Shown: positions 1 through 6,260 of the stretch, one piece after another
Layout of the letters: the number at the start of each line of letters is the position of its first letter
Numbering within the stretch: position 1 is the stretch's first letter
Assembly (NCBI GenBank): GCA_964403795.1
Contig: CAYOHP010000174.1
Location: 1 to 12,043 of the forward strand
DNA from: CAYOHP01 sp964403795 [NCBI: uncultured bacterium]
GTDB lineage: Bacteria > Muiribacteriota > UBA6191 > CAZXTJ01
Reading direction: 5' to 3'
Length of the DNA stretch: 12,043 bases
Program-made: the position numbers and the translations under genes
The notes under the pieces: model-generated
Seen by the model: the letters and a program-made list of their open reading frames with translations, nothing else
Databases searched by the model: none
What the model was told of the DNA's origin: nothing

Positions 1-813
1 GGCGGCGTGGAGGGCGGCCCGGACCTTCGGGTCGAGGCTGGGGGCCGGCGACTCCTCGATCAGCTTCTGGTGGCGGCGCTGCACCGAACAGTCGCGTTCG
101 CCGAGGTGGATGACCCGGCCGGCGCCGTCGCCGAAGACCTGCACCTCGATGTGCTTGGGCCGCTCCACGAACCGTTCGAGGTAGACCGCCCCGTTGCCGA
201 AGGCCGCGGTCGCCTCCCGCTGCGCCTGGTGGAAGGCGGGCTCGAACCCGGTCTCGTCCCGGACGATCCGCATGCCCCGGCCACCGCCCCCGGCCGCCGC
301 CTTCAGGAGCACCGGGAACCCGATCTCCCGGGCCCGCTCCACCCCCTCGGCGATCGAGGTGATGTAGCCCTTGGTCCCCGGCAGGATCGGCACCCCGTGC
401 TCGGTCATGAAGGACCTGGCCCGCGCCTTGTCCCCCATGGTCGAGATGGTCGAGGCCCGGGGCCCGATGAAGGTGATGTGGCACTCCTCGCAGATCTCCG
501 CGAAGTCGGGGTTCTCCGCCAGGAAGCCGTAGCCCGGGTGGATGGCGTCGGCCCCGGTGATGGTGGCGGCCGCCAGGATATTGGGGATGTTCAGGTAGCT
601 CTCGGAGGCCTCCGGGGGTCCCACGCAGACCGCCTCGTCGGCAGCCGTGACATGGGCCGCGGCCCGGTCCGCCTCGCTGTAGACCGCCACCGTCTCGAGC
701 CCCAGATCCCGACAGGCCCGGATCACCCTGAGCGCGATCTCGCCCCGGTTGGCGACCAGGATCTTCCGGAGGGTCGGACGTCCCGGGGGGCTCGTGTCGC
801 GCTCGGGGCTCAT
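1..813 (-). CDS. accC: Biotin carboxylase subunit of acetyl-CoA carboxylase (3' end cut off by window)
   Basis: ATP-dependent carboxylation of the biotin on the carrier protein, the first half-reaction of acetyl-CoA carboxylase at the entry to fatty-acid synthesis; cytoplasmic. The first 271 residues are visible; family members have about 450, so the C-terminal part with the rest of the active site lies outside. Seen: the biotin-carboxylase N-domain ([14 protein letters not shown], about residues 17-30; [11 protein letters not shown] at 91-101), MGDK with Lys129, the glycine-rich ATP-grasp loop [10 protein letters not shown] (172-181) preceded by Lys171, and [12 protein letters not shown] (239-250), whose last residues match E. 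coli Gln233, His236 and Lys238. No active-site residue visible here is missing. ATG at 813 follows the accB stop by one base, with GGGAGG about 11 bases upstream. A separate carrier gene directly upstream argues for AccC rather than a fused pyruvate or propionyl-CoA carboxylase. Confidence 0.93.
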   Translation of the reverse strand, partial: MSPERDTSPPGRPTLRKILVANRGEIALRVIRACRDLGLETVAVYSEADRAAAHVTAADEAVCVGPPEASESYLNIPNILAAATITGADAIHPGYGFLAENPDFAEICEECHITFIGPRASTISTMGDKARARSFMTEHGVPILPGTKGYITSIAEGVERAREIGFPVLLKAAAGGGGRGMRIVRDETGFEPAFHQAQREATAAFGNGAVYLERFVERPKHIEVQVFGDGAGRVIHLGERDCSVQRRHQKLIEESPAPSLDPKVRAALHAA

Positions 814-814
814 C

Positions 815-1270
815 TCAGCTCTCGCCTCCCGCCGGCGCCAGACGGATGAGGGGTTGGCCGTACTCGACCGCCTCGCCCTCCACCGCCAGCACCTCGTCGA
901 TCACACCGCCCAGATCGGCCCGGAGCTCGTAGCGCAGGTGCATGGCCTCGATGGTGCCGAAGACCTCGCCCTTCTCCAGGCGGTCCCCGGGCCTGAGCCG
1001 ACCCCGCCGTTCGGGGCCCATGCCGGGGTAGAACTGCCCCACCCGCGGGGACTTGAGCACGGTACCTTGGGGTGCGCCGGCAGCCGCCCCGACGTCGCCT
1101 CCGGTGGCCGTCCTCCCGGATGCGGCCTCGGCCGCCACCGGTGCCGGTGTCCTGGCAGGGAGCCGGAGCCGGAGACGCTTGTCCCCCAGCTCGATCTCGC
1201 AGGCCGAGAACCCGGAACCCGAGAGCTCCGCCAGGAGCGCCGAGACCTGGGTCACGTCGGGGTCGGACAC
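815..1270 (-). CDS. accB: Biotin carboxyl carrier-like protein (AccB family) lacking the biotinyl lysine
   Basis: The 151-residue protein has the AccB layout. A short N-terminal helical part ([32 protein letters not shown]) leads through an Ala/Pro/Gly-rich linker (about residues 40-68) to a C-terminal biotinyl/lipoyl domain (about 70-148) that starts [12 protein letters not shown] and contains [17 protein letters not shown]. In a normal carrier, biotin protein ligase biotinylates the lysine of EAMK. Here the hairpin reads EAMHLRYEL, with His111 (codon CAC, bases 938-940) in place of lysine and no other lysine nearby, so covalent biotinylation at the usual site looks impossible. The reading frame is otherwise intact. 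The GTG start at 1270 is chosen because AAGGGAG lies just upstream and the HIT stop is one base away; an upstream ATG at 1318 would overlap the HIT gene by 47 bases. It could be a regulatory BCCP paralogue rather than a working carrier. Family assignment is firm; function is uncertain. Confidence 0.85.
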   Translation of the reverse strand: MSDPDVTQVSALLAELSGSGFSACEIELGDKRLRLRLPARTPAPVAAEAASGRTATGGDVGAAAGAPQGTVLKSPRVGQFYPGMGPERRGRLRPGDRLEKGEVFGTIEAMHLRYELRADLGGVIDEVLAVEGEAVEYGQPLIRLAPAGGES

Positions 1271-1271
1271 C

Positions 1272-1928
1272 TCAGGCTCCCTTCGTCCTTCGCCGGGATC
1301 CCGGCACCTGCCGGGCACCCTCGTCCAGAGCCCCCGCCGCCCCCGGCGCCGTCGCCAGGAACGCCTCCCGGGCCCGCCGCAGGGTCTCGTCGGGCACTTC
1401 GACCATCAGCCGGGCTCCTCCCAGGATGTCCAGGAACCCGAGTTCCGAAGCATACCTGGGGACCACATGCTGGTGCCAGTGGGGGATCGAGGCCCCCGAG
1501 GAGGGGCCGAGGTTGTTGCCGAGATTGAAGCTCTGGGGCTGGTACATGCGTTCCAGGGTCCCGAGGACCCTTCCGGTCACACGGTGCAGCGCCAGCACCT
1601 CGGTCTCGGAGAAGTCCCGGGGATCGACCACGTGCCGCTCCGGGAAGACCATCATGTGTCCGGGGTTGTAGGGGTAGAGGTTGAGCGAGACCACCATCCC
1701 GTCGACCCGCCCCACCTCCATGCAGGTCACCGCGGGATCGCGCCCCGCCAGGGCACACAGGATGCACTCGACCTTGGGACGGGGCGTCTCGCCCCGGGCA
1801 TAGGCCAGCTTCCCCGGGGAGTAGAGCTGGTGTCCGTGCAGGGGCGAACCGCCGACGCCGCCCCCCGACCCCCGCCGCGGGCGCGCCCCGCCGGCGCGCC
1901 GAGCCGGACGACCGCGCCGGCTATCCAC
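1272..1928 (-). CDS. HIT-family nucleotide phosphorylase/hydrolase, Ap4A phosphorylase-like
   Basis: Histidine-triad protein of about 218 residues. The triad IPHWHQHVVPR lies near residues 149-158 (His150, His152, His154; the middle His is the nucleophile in this family). The NPGHMMVFPERH and FNLGNNLGPSSGASIP segments resemble Ap4A phosphorylase-like HIT proteins such as mycobacterial Rv2613c. A CILC pair (about residues 55-58) could bind a metal, as in related HIT proteins. The likely role is cleavage of dinucleoside polyphosphates or other nucleotide conjugates in the cytoplasm; the substrate is inferred. The start is uncertain. GTG at 1928 overlaps the TPR gene by 8 bases and gives an unconserved Arg/Gly-rich N-terminus. 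Recognisable homology begins only at QLYSPGKLAYARGE, near 1830, and the nearest possible start there is CTG at 1841. ATG at 1988 would overlap the TPR gene by 68 bases. The stop lies one base before the accB GTG. Confidence 0.85.
   Translation of the reverse strand: MDSRRGRPARRAGGARPRRGSGGGVGGSPLHGHQLYSPGKLAYARGETPRPKVECILCALAGRDPAVTCMEVGRVDGMVVSLNLYPYNPGHMMVFPERHVVDPRDFSETEVLALHRVTGRVLGTLERMYQPQSFNLGNNLGPSSGASIPHWHQHVVPRYASELGFLDILGGARLMVEVPDETLRRAREAFLATAPGAAGALDEGARQVPGSRRRTKGA
1880..1900. repeat. Paired GGCGCGCC palindromes
   Basis: Two copies of the self-complementary octamer GGCGCGCC (1880-1887 and 1893-1900) are separated by five bases. In RNA they can pair with each other to give a very stable short hairpin. 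They lie in the low-complexity GC stretch between the TPR stop and the conserved start of the HIT protein. The stretch is either a low-complexity N-terminal extension of that protein or, if translation begins later, an untranslated leader where the hairpin could affect initiation. No U-run follows, so it is not a typical terminator. Confidence 0.35.
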
Positions 1929-3429
1929 CGGCGGCCTCGAGCTCGCTTGCCAGCCCCGCCCAGGCCTTGACCAGCTCTCCCCGGGCATCCGGCCGGTACT
2001 GGCCGGCCAGTTCCCGGGCTGCCAGCAGGTTCCCCTGCTTCAACTGCACCCTGGCCAGGGCCAGGGCCGCCTGCTGGTAGCGGGGACTGAGCGCCAGCGC
2101 CCGGGAGAAGTGCTCGATGGCCTCGGCCGGCTGGTCCTGGTCGGAGGCCACCCTCCCGAGCACGTAGTGGGCGTCGGGATAGCGCGGCTGCACCGCGATC
2201 GCCAGCTCCAGCTCCCGACGCGCCTGGGAGAGGAAGCTCTCGGCGTAGAGCCGCTTGCCGAGGTCGATCAACCGGCTGGCCTTGTCCTCGCCCGGCACCG
2301 CCACCACCGAGAGTTCGAAGGCCGCCTCCTCGGCGGCGCCGTTCGCGAAGAGTTCCCGGGACGCCGCCACCTCGGGGTTGCCTTCGAGTTCGGGCCGCTC
2401 CGCCACCACCCTGAGGAAGGCCTCGCAGGCCTCCGCCCACCGCCCCTGCCGGGCCCGGAGCAGCCCCAGCTGGTAGGCGGACTTCACCATCCGGGGGTTG
2501 ATCCCCAGCGCCTTCTCCAGATGGTCCGAGGCCTCTTCGTACCGCCCCAGGTAGGTGTAGTAGAGGGCGATCCGGTGGTGCCAATCGGGGTACTCGGGGT
2601 GGGCTTCGACCACCCCCTTGGCCTCCTCGAGCAGCACCTCGATCTGGTCCTGGCGCCGACGCACCTCGTCGAGCAGCGAGGTGGCGTGCATGGCGCCGGG
2701 CCGGAGCGCCAGCACCTTCCCGAGGCAGCTCTCGGCCAGGTCGTAGCGTTCGTCGTCGTAGTACAGCCTCGCCAGCCCGAACCAGCAGGCGGCATCCCCT
2801 CCGTCCAGGTCTAGCGCCCTGCGATAGGCCCGCTCCGCATCCATGGGCCGGCCCATCTCCCGGAACACCGCCCCGAAGGTCCCGTGGAGCTGGCTCGACT
2901 CCTCCCGCATGACCCGGGCGAGCTCGAGGTGGAAGAGCGCATCCTGGGCGTGCCCGAGCAGGAGCTGCACCTGGGCCAGGGCCAGCCGCAGCGCGAAAGC
3001 ATCCGCACCCTGCTCCAGGATGGCGGTCTCGAGCGCCCCCACGGCCTCCCCGTAGCGCCGCTCCCGGAGCAGGCGCCGGGCCCGGCCCGCGGGGCCCTCG
3101 ACACCCTCGACCGCCTCGACCTCGTCGGGGCGGAACCGGCTCCCGAGTTCGTCGCCGTAGTCCTCGAGCAGCTGGAGCACCCGGGCCTGCTCCCGCCGGG
3201 CCACCGCCAGGTAGAGCTCGAGGTGGGGGTGGTCGTAGCCGGCCAGTTGCAGCCCCCGCCAGATCTCCAGCGCCGCCGAGTAGTCGCGCAACCGGAACCG
3301 GTCCAACGCCCGGCGGAAGGCCTCCTCCGGGTTCTCGTCGGCCCGGGGCGGAGGCAGGCTGGAAGCCAGCTTCGAGCCCGGGCTCGAGGTCGGACGGGTG
3401 GGATCGGGCCGGCGGGATCCGGGAGCCAT
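1921..3429 (-). CDS. Tetratricopeptide-repeat protein
   Basis: 502-residue protein made almost entirely of TPR helix pairs, expected to act as a protein-binding scaffold. No partner is shown. TPR-like units are visible at about residues 35-68 (EEAFRRALDRFRLRDYSAAL), 118-175, 180-213 (FREMGRPMDAERAYRRALDL), 214-247 (LARLYYDDERYDLAESCLGKVL), 281-313 (YYTYLGRYEEASDHLEKAL), 315-345 (LGLLRARQGRWAEACEAF), 386-418 and 419-452 (VLGRVASDQDQPAEAIEHF). The first 33 residues are Pro/Ser/Arg-rich and look disordered. There is no signal peptide, so a cytoplasmic location is likely. The ATG at 3429 shares one base with the TGA of the upstream gene (TGATG) and has GAGGAAG about eight bases upstream, supporting this start and translational coupling. 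The same frame stays open further upstream to 4323, but that part is a shadow of the neighbouring gene. Confidence 0.88.
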   Translation of the reverse strand: MAPGSRRPDPTRPTSSPGSKLASSLPPPRADENPEEAFRRALDRFRLRDYSAALEIWRGLQLAGYDHPHLELYLAVARREQARVLQLLEDYGDELGSRFRPDEVEAVEGVEGPAGRARRLLRERRYGEAVGALETAILEQGADAFALRLALAQVQLLLGHAQDALFHLELARVMREESSQLHGTFGAVFREMGRPMDAERAYRRALDLDGGDAACWFGLARLYYDDERYDLAESCLGKVLALRPGAMHATSLLDEVRRRQDQIEVLLEEAKGVVEAHPEYPDWHHRIALYYTYLGRYEEASDHLEKALGINPRMVKSAYQLGLLRARQGRWAEACEAFLRVVAERPELEGNPEVAASRELFANGAAEEAAFELSVVAVPGEDKASRLIDLGKRLYAESFLSQARRELELAIAVQPRYPDAHYVLGRVASDQDQPAEAIEHFSRALALSPRYQQAALALARVQLKQGNLLAARELAGQYRPDARGELVKAWAGLASELEAAGG

Positions 3430-4748
3430 CAGGTCTTCCTCTTCTTCTGCCGGGCCGCCGGGAAGAGGATGTTGTTCAGGATCAGGCGGTACCCGGGGCT
3501 CTGCTTGTGGAGCGAGAGGTCGGTCGGCGGGTCGCCTACCGCGTGCGAGAAGTCCTCCGGGTCGTGGCCCCCGAGGAACGTGAAGAACCCCTTCCCGTGG
3601 TTCCCGTGCACGTACTTGGCCCGCCCCTGTCCCGGCATCTCGGCCAGGATCCGCACGTAGGGCTTGATCACGTCCTTCTTGAAGGAGGTGGTCTGCCCGA
3701 AGAACCCGGGCACCTCGTTGACGTGGTCCTGGGTCAGCATCGATTCCACGGGGTCGAACTTGGCGGAGTACTCGACGAGCACGAAGTCCTCCCGCTCCGG
3801 GTGGTTCACGTTCTTGTTGTACTCGCTGACGTCGATGTCGCTGTACTCGTAGACGTAGGCGTTGTCGACCAGCGTGAAGTTCTGGAACGCCAGGCTGCGT
3901 CCGAAGTCGAGCTTGGCCTGGGCCTGGGGATCCATGGGGCTGCCGTCGATCTGTTCGGGCACGATGTCGACCCCCTCGGCGGCCAGCGCGATGTCGAGGG
4001 TATCGGTGGCCGAGCACATGGCGAACAGGAACCCGCCCTGCTCCACGAAGTCGCGGATGGCCCGGGCCACCGCCCCCTTGTGCGCTTGCACGCTGGGGTA
4101 GCCGGCCTCCTTGGCCGCCAAGGTGAACTCGGCCACCTGGTTCTGGTACCAGGTCGAGGAGTGGAAGCTGGCGTAGAACTTCCCGAACTGGCCGGTGAAG
4201 TCCTCGTGGTGGAGGTGGACCCAGTCGTACTCGTAGATCCGCCCGCCGAGCACGTCCTTGTCCCAGATCTTGTCGAAGGGCACCTCGGCGTAGTCGAGCA
4301 CCAGGGTCACCGCGTCGTCCCACGGGTCCTTGCCGGGGGGCGTGTAGACGGCGATCTTGGGGTTCTTCTCGAGGAGCACCACGTCCTGGTTCACGCCCTC
4401 CATGGACTGGAGGATGGCGGCCCGATTGGCCCCCGTGGCCGGCTCGAACCCCACTCCCTGCAGCCGGCAGCGCACCCTCAGCATGTCGGCATCCGGCGCC
4501 AGGAACGACCCGCCCCGATGATTGAGCAGCCAGTCCACCTTGAGACCCTGCTGGAGGGCCCAGAACACCACTCCGTAGGCCCGCAGGTGGTCCGGCTGTC
4601 CGCTATCCATCGGGATCAGCAGGAAGGAAGCGGCGCGCGCCCCGGCCGGGAGCAGCAGGGCGACCCCGAGCGCCAGCAGCGCCCTGAGACCGTCGCGGCC
4701 GGCGCGGGAGAGCCGCCTCCGGCCGCCTTCCCGCGTCTCTCGTGCCAC
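3429..4748 (-). CDS. Secreted conserved protein of the family often labelled 'asparagine synthetase B'
   Basis: 439 residues with an Arg-rich N-terminus and hydrophobic core (about 21-35, ALLALGVALLLPAGARA), a clear Sec signal with predicted cleavage after residue 39. The mature part starts ASFLLIPMDSGQPDHLRAYG. From memory of the family, this opening, WLLNHRGGSF (73-82), PWDDAVTLVLDYAEVP (142-157), HLHHEDFTGQ (178-187), GGFLFAMCSATDT (238-250), GGHDPEDFSHAVGDPPTDL (393-411) and the basic tail after LILNNILFP match secreted proteins that databases call asparagine synthetase B. No glutaminase or synthetase motifs of true AsnB are present, so that name is probably wrong. Cys245 in the AMCSATD turn and the surrounding pattern suggest a class-I-glutaminase-like fold, which is inference. 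The enzymatic role is unknown. The GTG start at 4748 is chosen because GGAGG lies about ten bases upstream and it gives a sensible signal peptide; the open frame extends to 4901 into the next gene. Confidence 0.8.
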   Translation of the reverse strand: MARETREGGRRRLSRAGRDGLRALLALGVALLLPAGARAASFLLIPMDSGQPDHLRAYGVVFWALQQGLKVDWLLNHRGGSFLAPDADMLRVRCRLQGVGFEPATGANRAAILQSMEGVNQDVVLLEKNPKIAVYTPPGKDPWDDAVTLVLDYAEVPFDKIWDKDVLGGRIYEYDWVHLHHEDFTGQFGKFYASFHSSTWYQNQVAEFTLAAKEAGYPSVQAHKGAVARAIRDFVEQGGFLFAMCSATDTLDIALAAEGVDIVPEQIDGSPMDPQAQAKLDFGRSLAFQNFTLVDNAYVYEYSDIDVSEYNKNVNHPEREDFVLVEYSAKFDPVESMLTQDHVNEVPGFFGQTTSFKKDVIKPYVRILAEMPGQGRAKYVHGNHGKGFFTFLGGHDPEDFSHAVGDPPTDLSLHKQSPGYRLILNNILFPAARQKKRKT

Positions 4749-4827
4749 CGGTTGCTCGCCTCCGCTCCGCCCCACTGTAGAGCCCGCGGGAGCCGGGGCC
4801 AAGGCCGGAAGCGGCCGATCCCCGGGG
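4749..4827 (-). promoter_or_regulatory. Intergenic spacer with weak sigma70-like promoter candidate
   Basis: This is the longest gap between genes in the window. On the minus strand it contains TTGGCC (4797-4802) and TACAGT (4774-4779) separated by exactly 17 bases, each matching four of six positions of the -35 and -10 consensus. A start about seven bases downstream would leave a short leader before the GTG at 4748, with GGAGG inside it. Further upstream, 11 bases after the stop of the 305-aa gene, the 14-base inverted repeat GGCCG-CTTC-CGGCC (4803-4816) could fold, but there is no U-tract. In DNA this GC-rich such matches arise by chance, so support is weak. Confidence 0.3.
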
Positions 4828-5745
4828 CTACTTCGAGCGGGCGCCCCGGCCCTCGCGATAGAAGTCGTAGACCAGGTGGTAGCGCCAGGCGGCGGTCTCA
4901 CCGTAGATGGCCCAGGGATAGCCGGGAGCCCAGATCTGCCGGAAGTAGCCCCCGTCGAAGGCCCTCCGGGCCTCGAGCACGGTGAGACCTTCGGTGGGCA
5001 GACCGGCCTCGTTCAGGGTAGCGGCGAGTTCGGGTCGCCCGGCGATCTCGGAAGCCTTCACTCCCGAGCGTCCGGTCTGGACCACGTCGAAGGCGAACCG
5101 CAGATCCCCCTCGCCCCGGGTCTCGAACCAGGTGACCTCGTGGCCGGCCGGGGCCGCGAAGGGCAGCGACGGGAACTCATGGGGGATCGCCCCCGAGACC
5201 GGCAGCACCGGCTTGGGGACTCCCGAGAGGTCGCCGAAGCGGACCCGTTCCATGGTGGGCTCGCCCCCCTGGAAGACCAGGAGTTTGGCTTCGAGGAGCC
5301 CGAAGCGCTCGCCCCCGTCCTCGCTGCGGCGTCCGAACAGGAAGCTCCCCAGGCCCCCGCGTTCCCCGTCCTTGTCCTTGACCTGGACGATCGAGAGCTG
5401 GCGCCCGTCGGACTTCTCCTCGACCGAGGTGACCTTGTAGATCCAGTAGGCGGTGAGCGCCTGGTCGCGCTGGCCGAGCTTGCCCTTCTGCTCGCGGCGG
5501 CGCTTCTCCTCCTCGGCCCGGGCCTCCTTGCCGAGCGCCAGGGGCGAGTAGGTGACCTTGAGCGTCCAGGTGTCGCCCTGGGTCCAGCGCGGCGCTGCCA
5601 GGTCCACGGCACCCTCGGAGGGTACCGGGGTCCCGGCTCCCGAGGCGGTGGGCGCCGGATCGGCCCGGACCGCCGGCAGCAGGGCCGCCAGCGCCACCGC
5701 GGCCGATCTCCAGGACTTCCTCCGGTAGGGATCCATGCCGCTCAT
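4828..5745 (-). CDS. Secreted protein of unknown function
   Basis: 305 residues. The N-terminus has a basic stretch (YRRKSWR, 7-13) and a hydrophobic segment (14-27) ending AVRA before DPAPTA, a typical Sec signal peptide with cleavage near residue 28. There is no lipobox cysteine. The mature part begins with a Pro/Ala/Gly linker (29-50). It then looks beta-rich (RWTQGDTWTLKVTYSP, 53-68; WIYKVTSVEE and QLSIVQVKDKDG, 101-127), broken by a charged, probably helical insert (EARAEEEKRRREQKGK, 74-89). The C-terminus has an aromatic motif (YFRQIWAPGYPWAIYGE, 267-283) that may be the family signature. I do not recognise the family. It starts 20 bases after the giant adhesin-like gene, so it could be a periplasmic or envelope accessory to that protein; this is inference from position only. 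ATG codons at residues 1 and 4 are both possible starts; no Shine-Dalgarno lies at normal spacing from either. Confidence 0.75.
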   Translation of the reverse strand: MSGMDPYRRKSWRSAAVALAALLPAVRADPAPTASGAGTPVPSEGAVDLAAPRWTQGDTWTLKVTYSPLALGKEARAEEEKRRREQKGKLGQRDQALTAYWIYKVTSVEEKSDGRQLSIVQVKDKDGERGGLGSFLFGRRSEDGGERFGLLEAKLLVFQGGEPTMERVRFGDLSGVPKPVLPVSGAIPHEFPSLPFAAPAGHEVTWFETRGEGDLRFAFDVVQTGRSGVKASEIAGRPELAATLNEAGLPTEGLTVLEARRAFDGGYFRQIWAPGYPWAIYGETAAWRYHLVYDFYREGRGARSK

Positions 5746-5765
5746 CGTAGGCCCGGGGACAGCTC

Positions 5766-6260
5766 CTAGACCAGGGTGATCGCCACCACCAGGTCCTCGT
5801 CCACGTTCAGGGTGGCGGCCCCGAGGACATAACTGTGGTACCCGCCCACCGCGCCCCCGGAGGTCACCCAGGTCCAGGTGCCGTCGGTCACCATCACGTC
5901 GGTCCCGGCCCCCGGGTCCCCGTCCACGAAGAGCGTGTTCGAGGTCTCGGAGAGATCGAAGAGATCCCCGACCGAGAGCGTCAGGGCATTCCCGGCGTCG
6001 CCGAGGTCGATCCGCTCGATGCCCTGGATCCGGTTGCTGGCGAGCGCGGTCAGGTCGAGGGTCTGGCCGGTGAGGCCGGAGAGATCCAGGGTGTCATGGC
6101 CGTGCCCGCCGTCGACCTGGCGGAAGCCGAGGTCGCCCACCGCGATCGTGTCGGCGCCGGCCCCGGCGTTCACCACATCGGCGCCGCCCAGCCCGTCGAT
6201 CGAGTCGTTGCCCGCGGTCCCCACCAGGAGGTCGGCACCGGTCGTGGCGGTGGCCGAGAT
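5766..6260 (-). repeat. Terminal RTX domain (linker 4 homologue) forming the C-terminus
   Basis: 164 codons plus the stop, so 165 in all, matching linkers 2 and 3. The first half keeps GTAGNDSIDGLGGADVVN and GDLGFRQVDGG. The second half has diverged (VDGDPGAGTDVMV, TWTWVTSGG, GGYHSYVLGAATLNVDEDL) and ends in the hydrophobic tail VVAITLV. This form resembles C-terminal regions of type I secretion substrates, so the secretion signal is probably here (inference). Confidence 0.8.

Noticed and set aside
7-849. Plus-strand open frame over the accC region
   Set aside because: The minus strand encodes unmistakable biotin carboxylase motifs; this frame is a GC-driven shadow.
3430-4323. Upstream extension of the TPR frame
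   Set aside because: The translation is Arg/Gly-rich without TPR character and overlaps the 439-aa gene. ATG at 3429 with a good ribosome binding site is the natural start.
4803-4816. Rho-independent terminator after the 305-aa gene
   Set aside because: The five-base-pair stem is short and no U-tract follows, so it is noted only as a small hairpin in the spacer.
3507-4985. Plus-strand open frame of about 492 codons
   Set aside because: It lies antisense to a well-recognised secreted protein with a signal peptide, and its Val/His/Leu/Gly-rich translation shows no domain.
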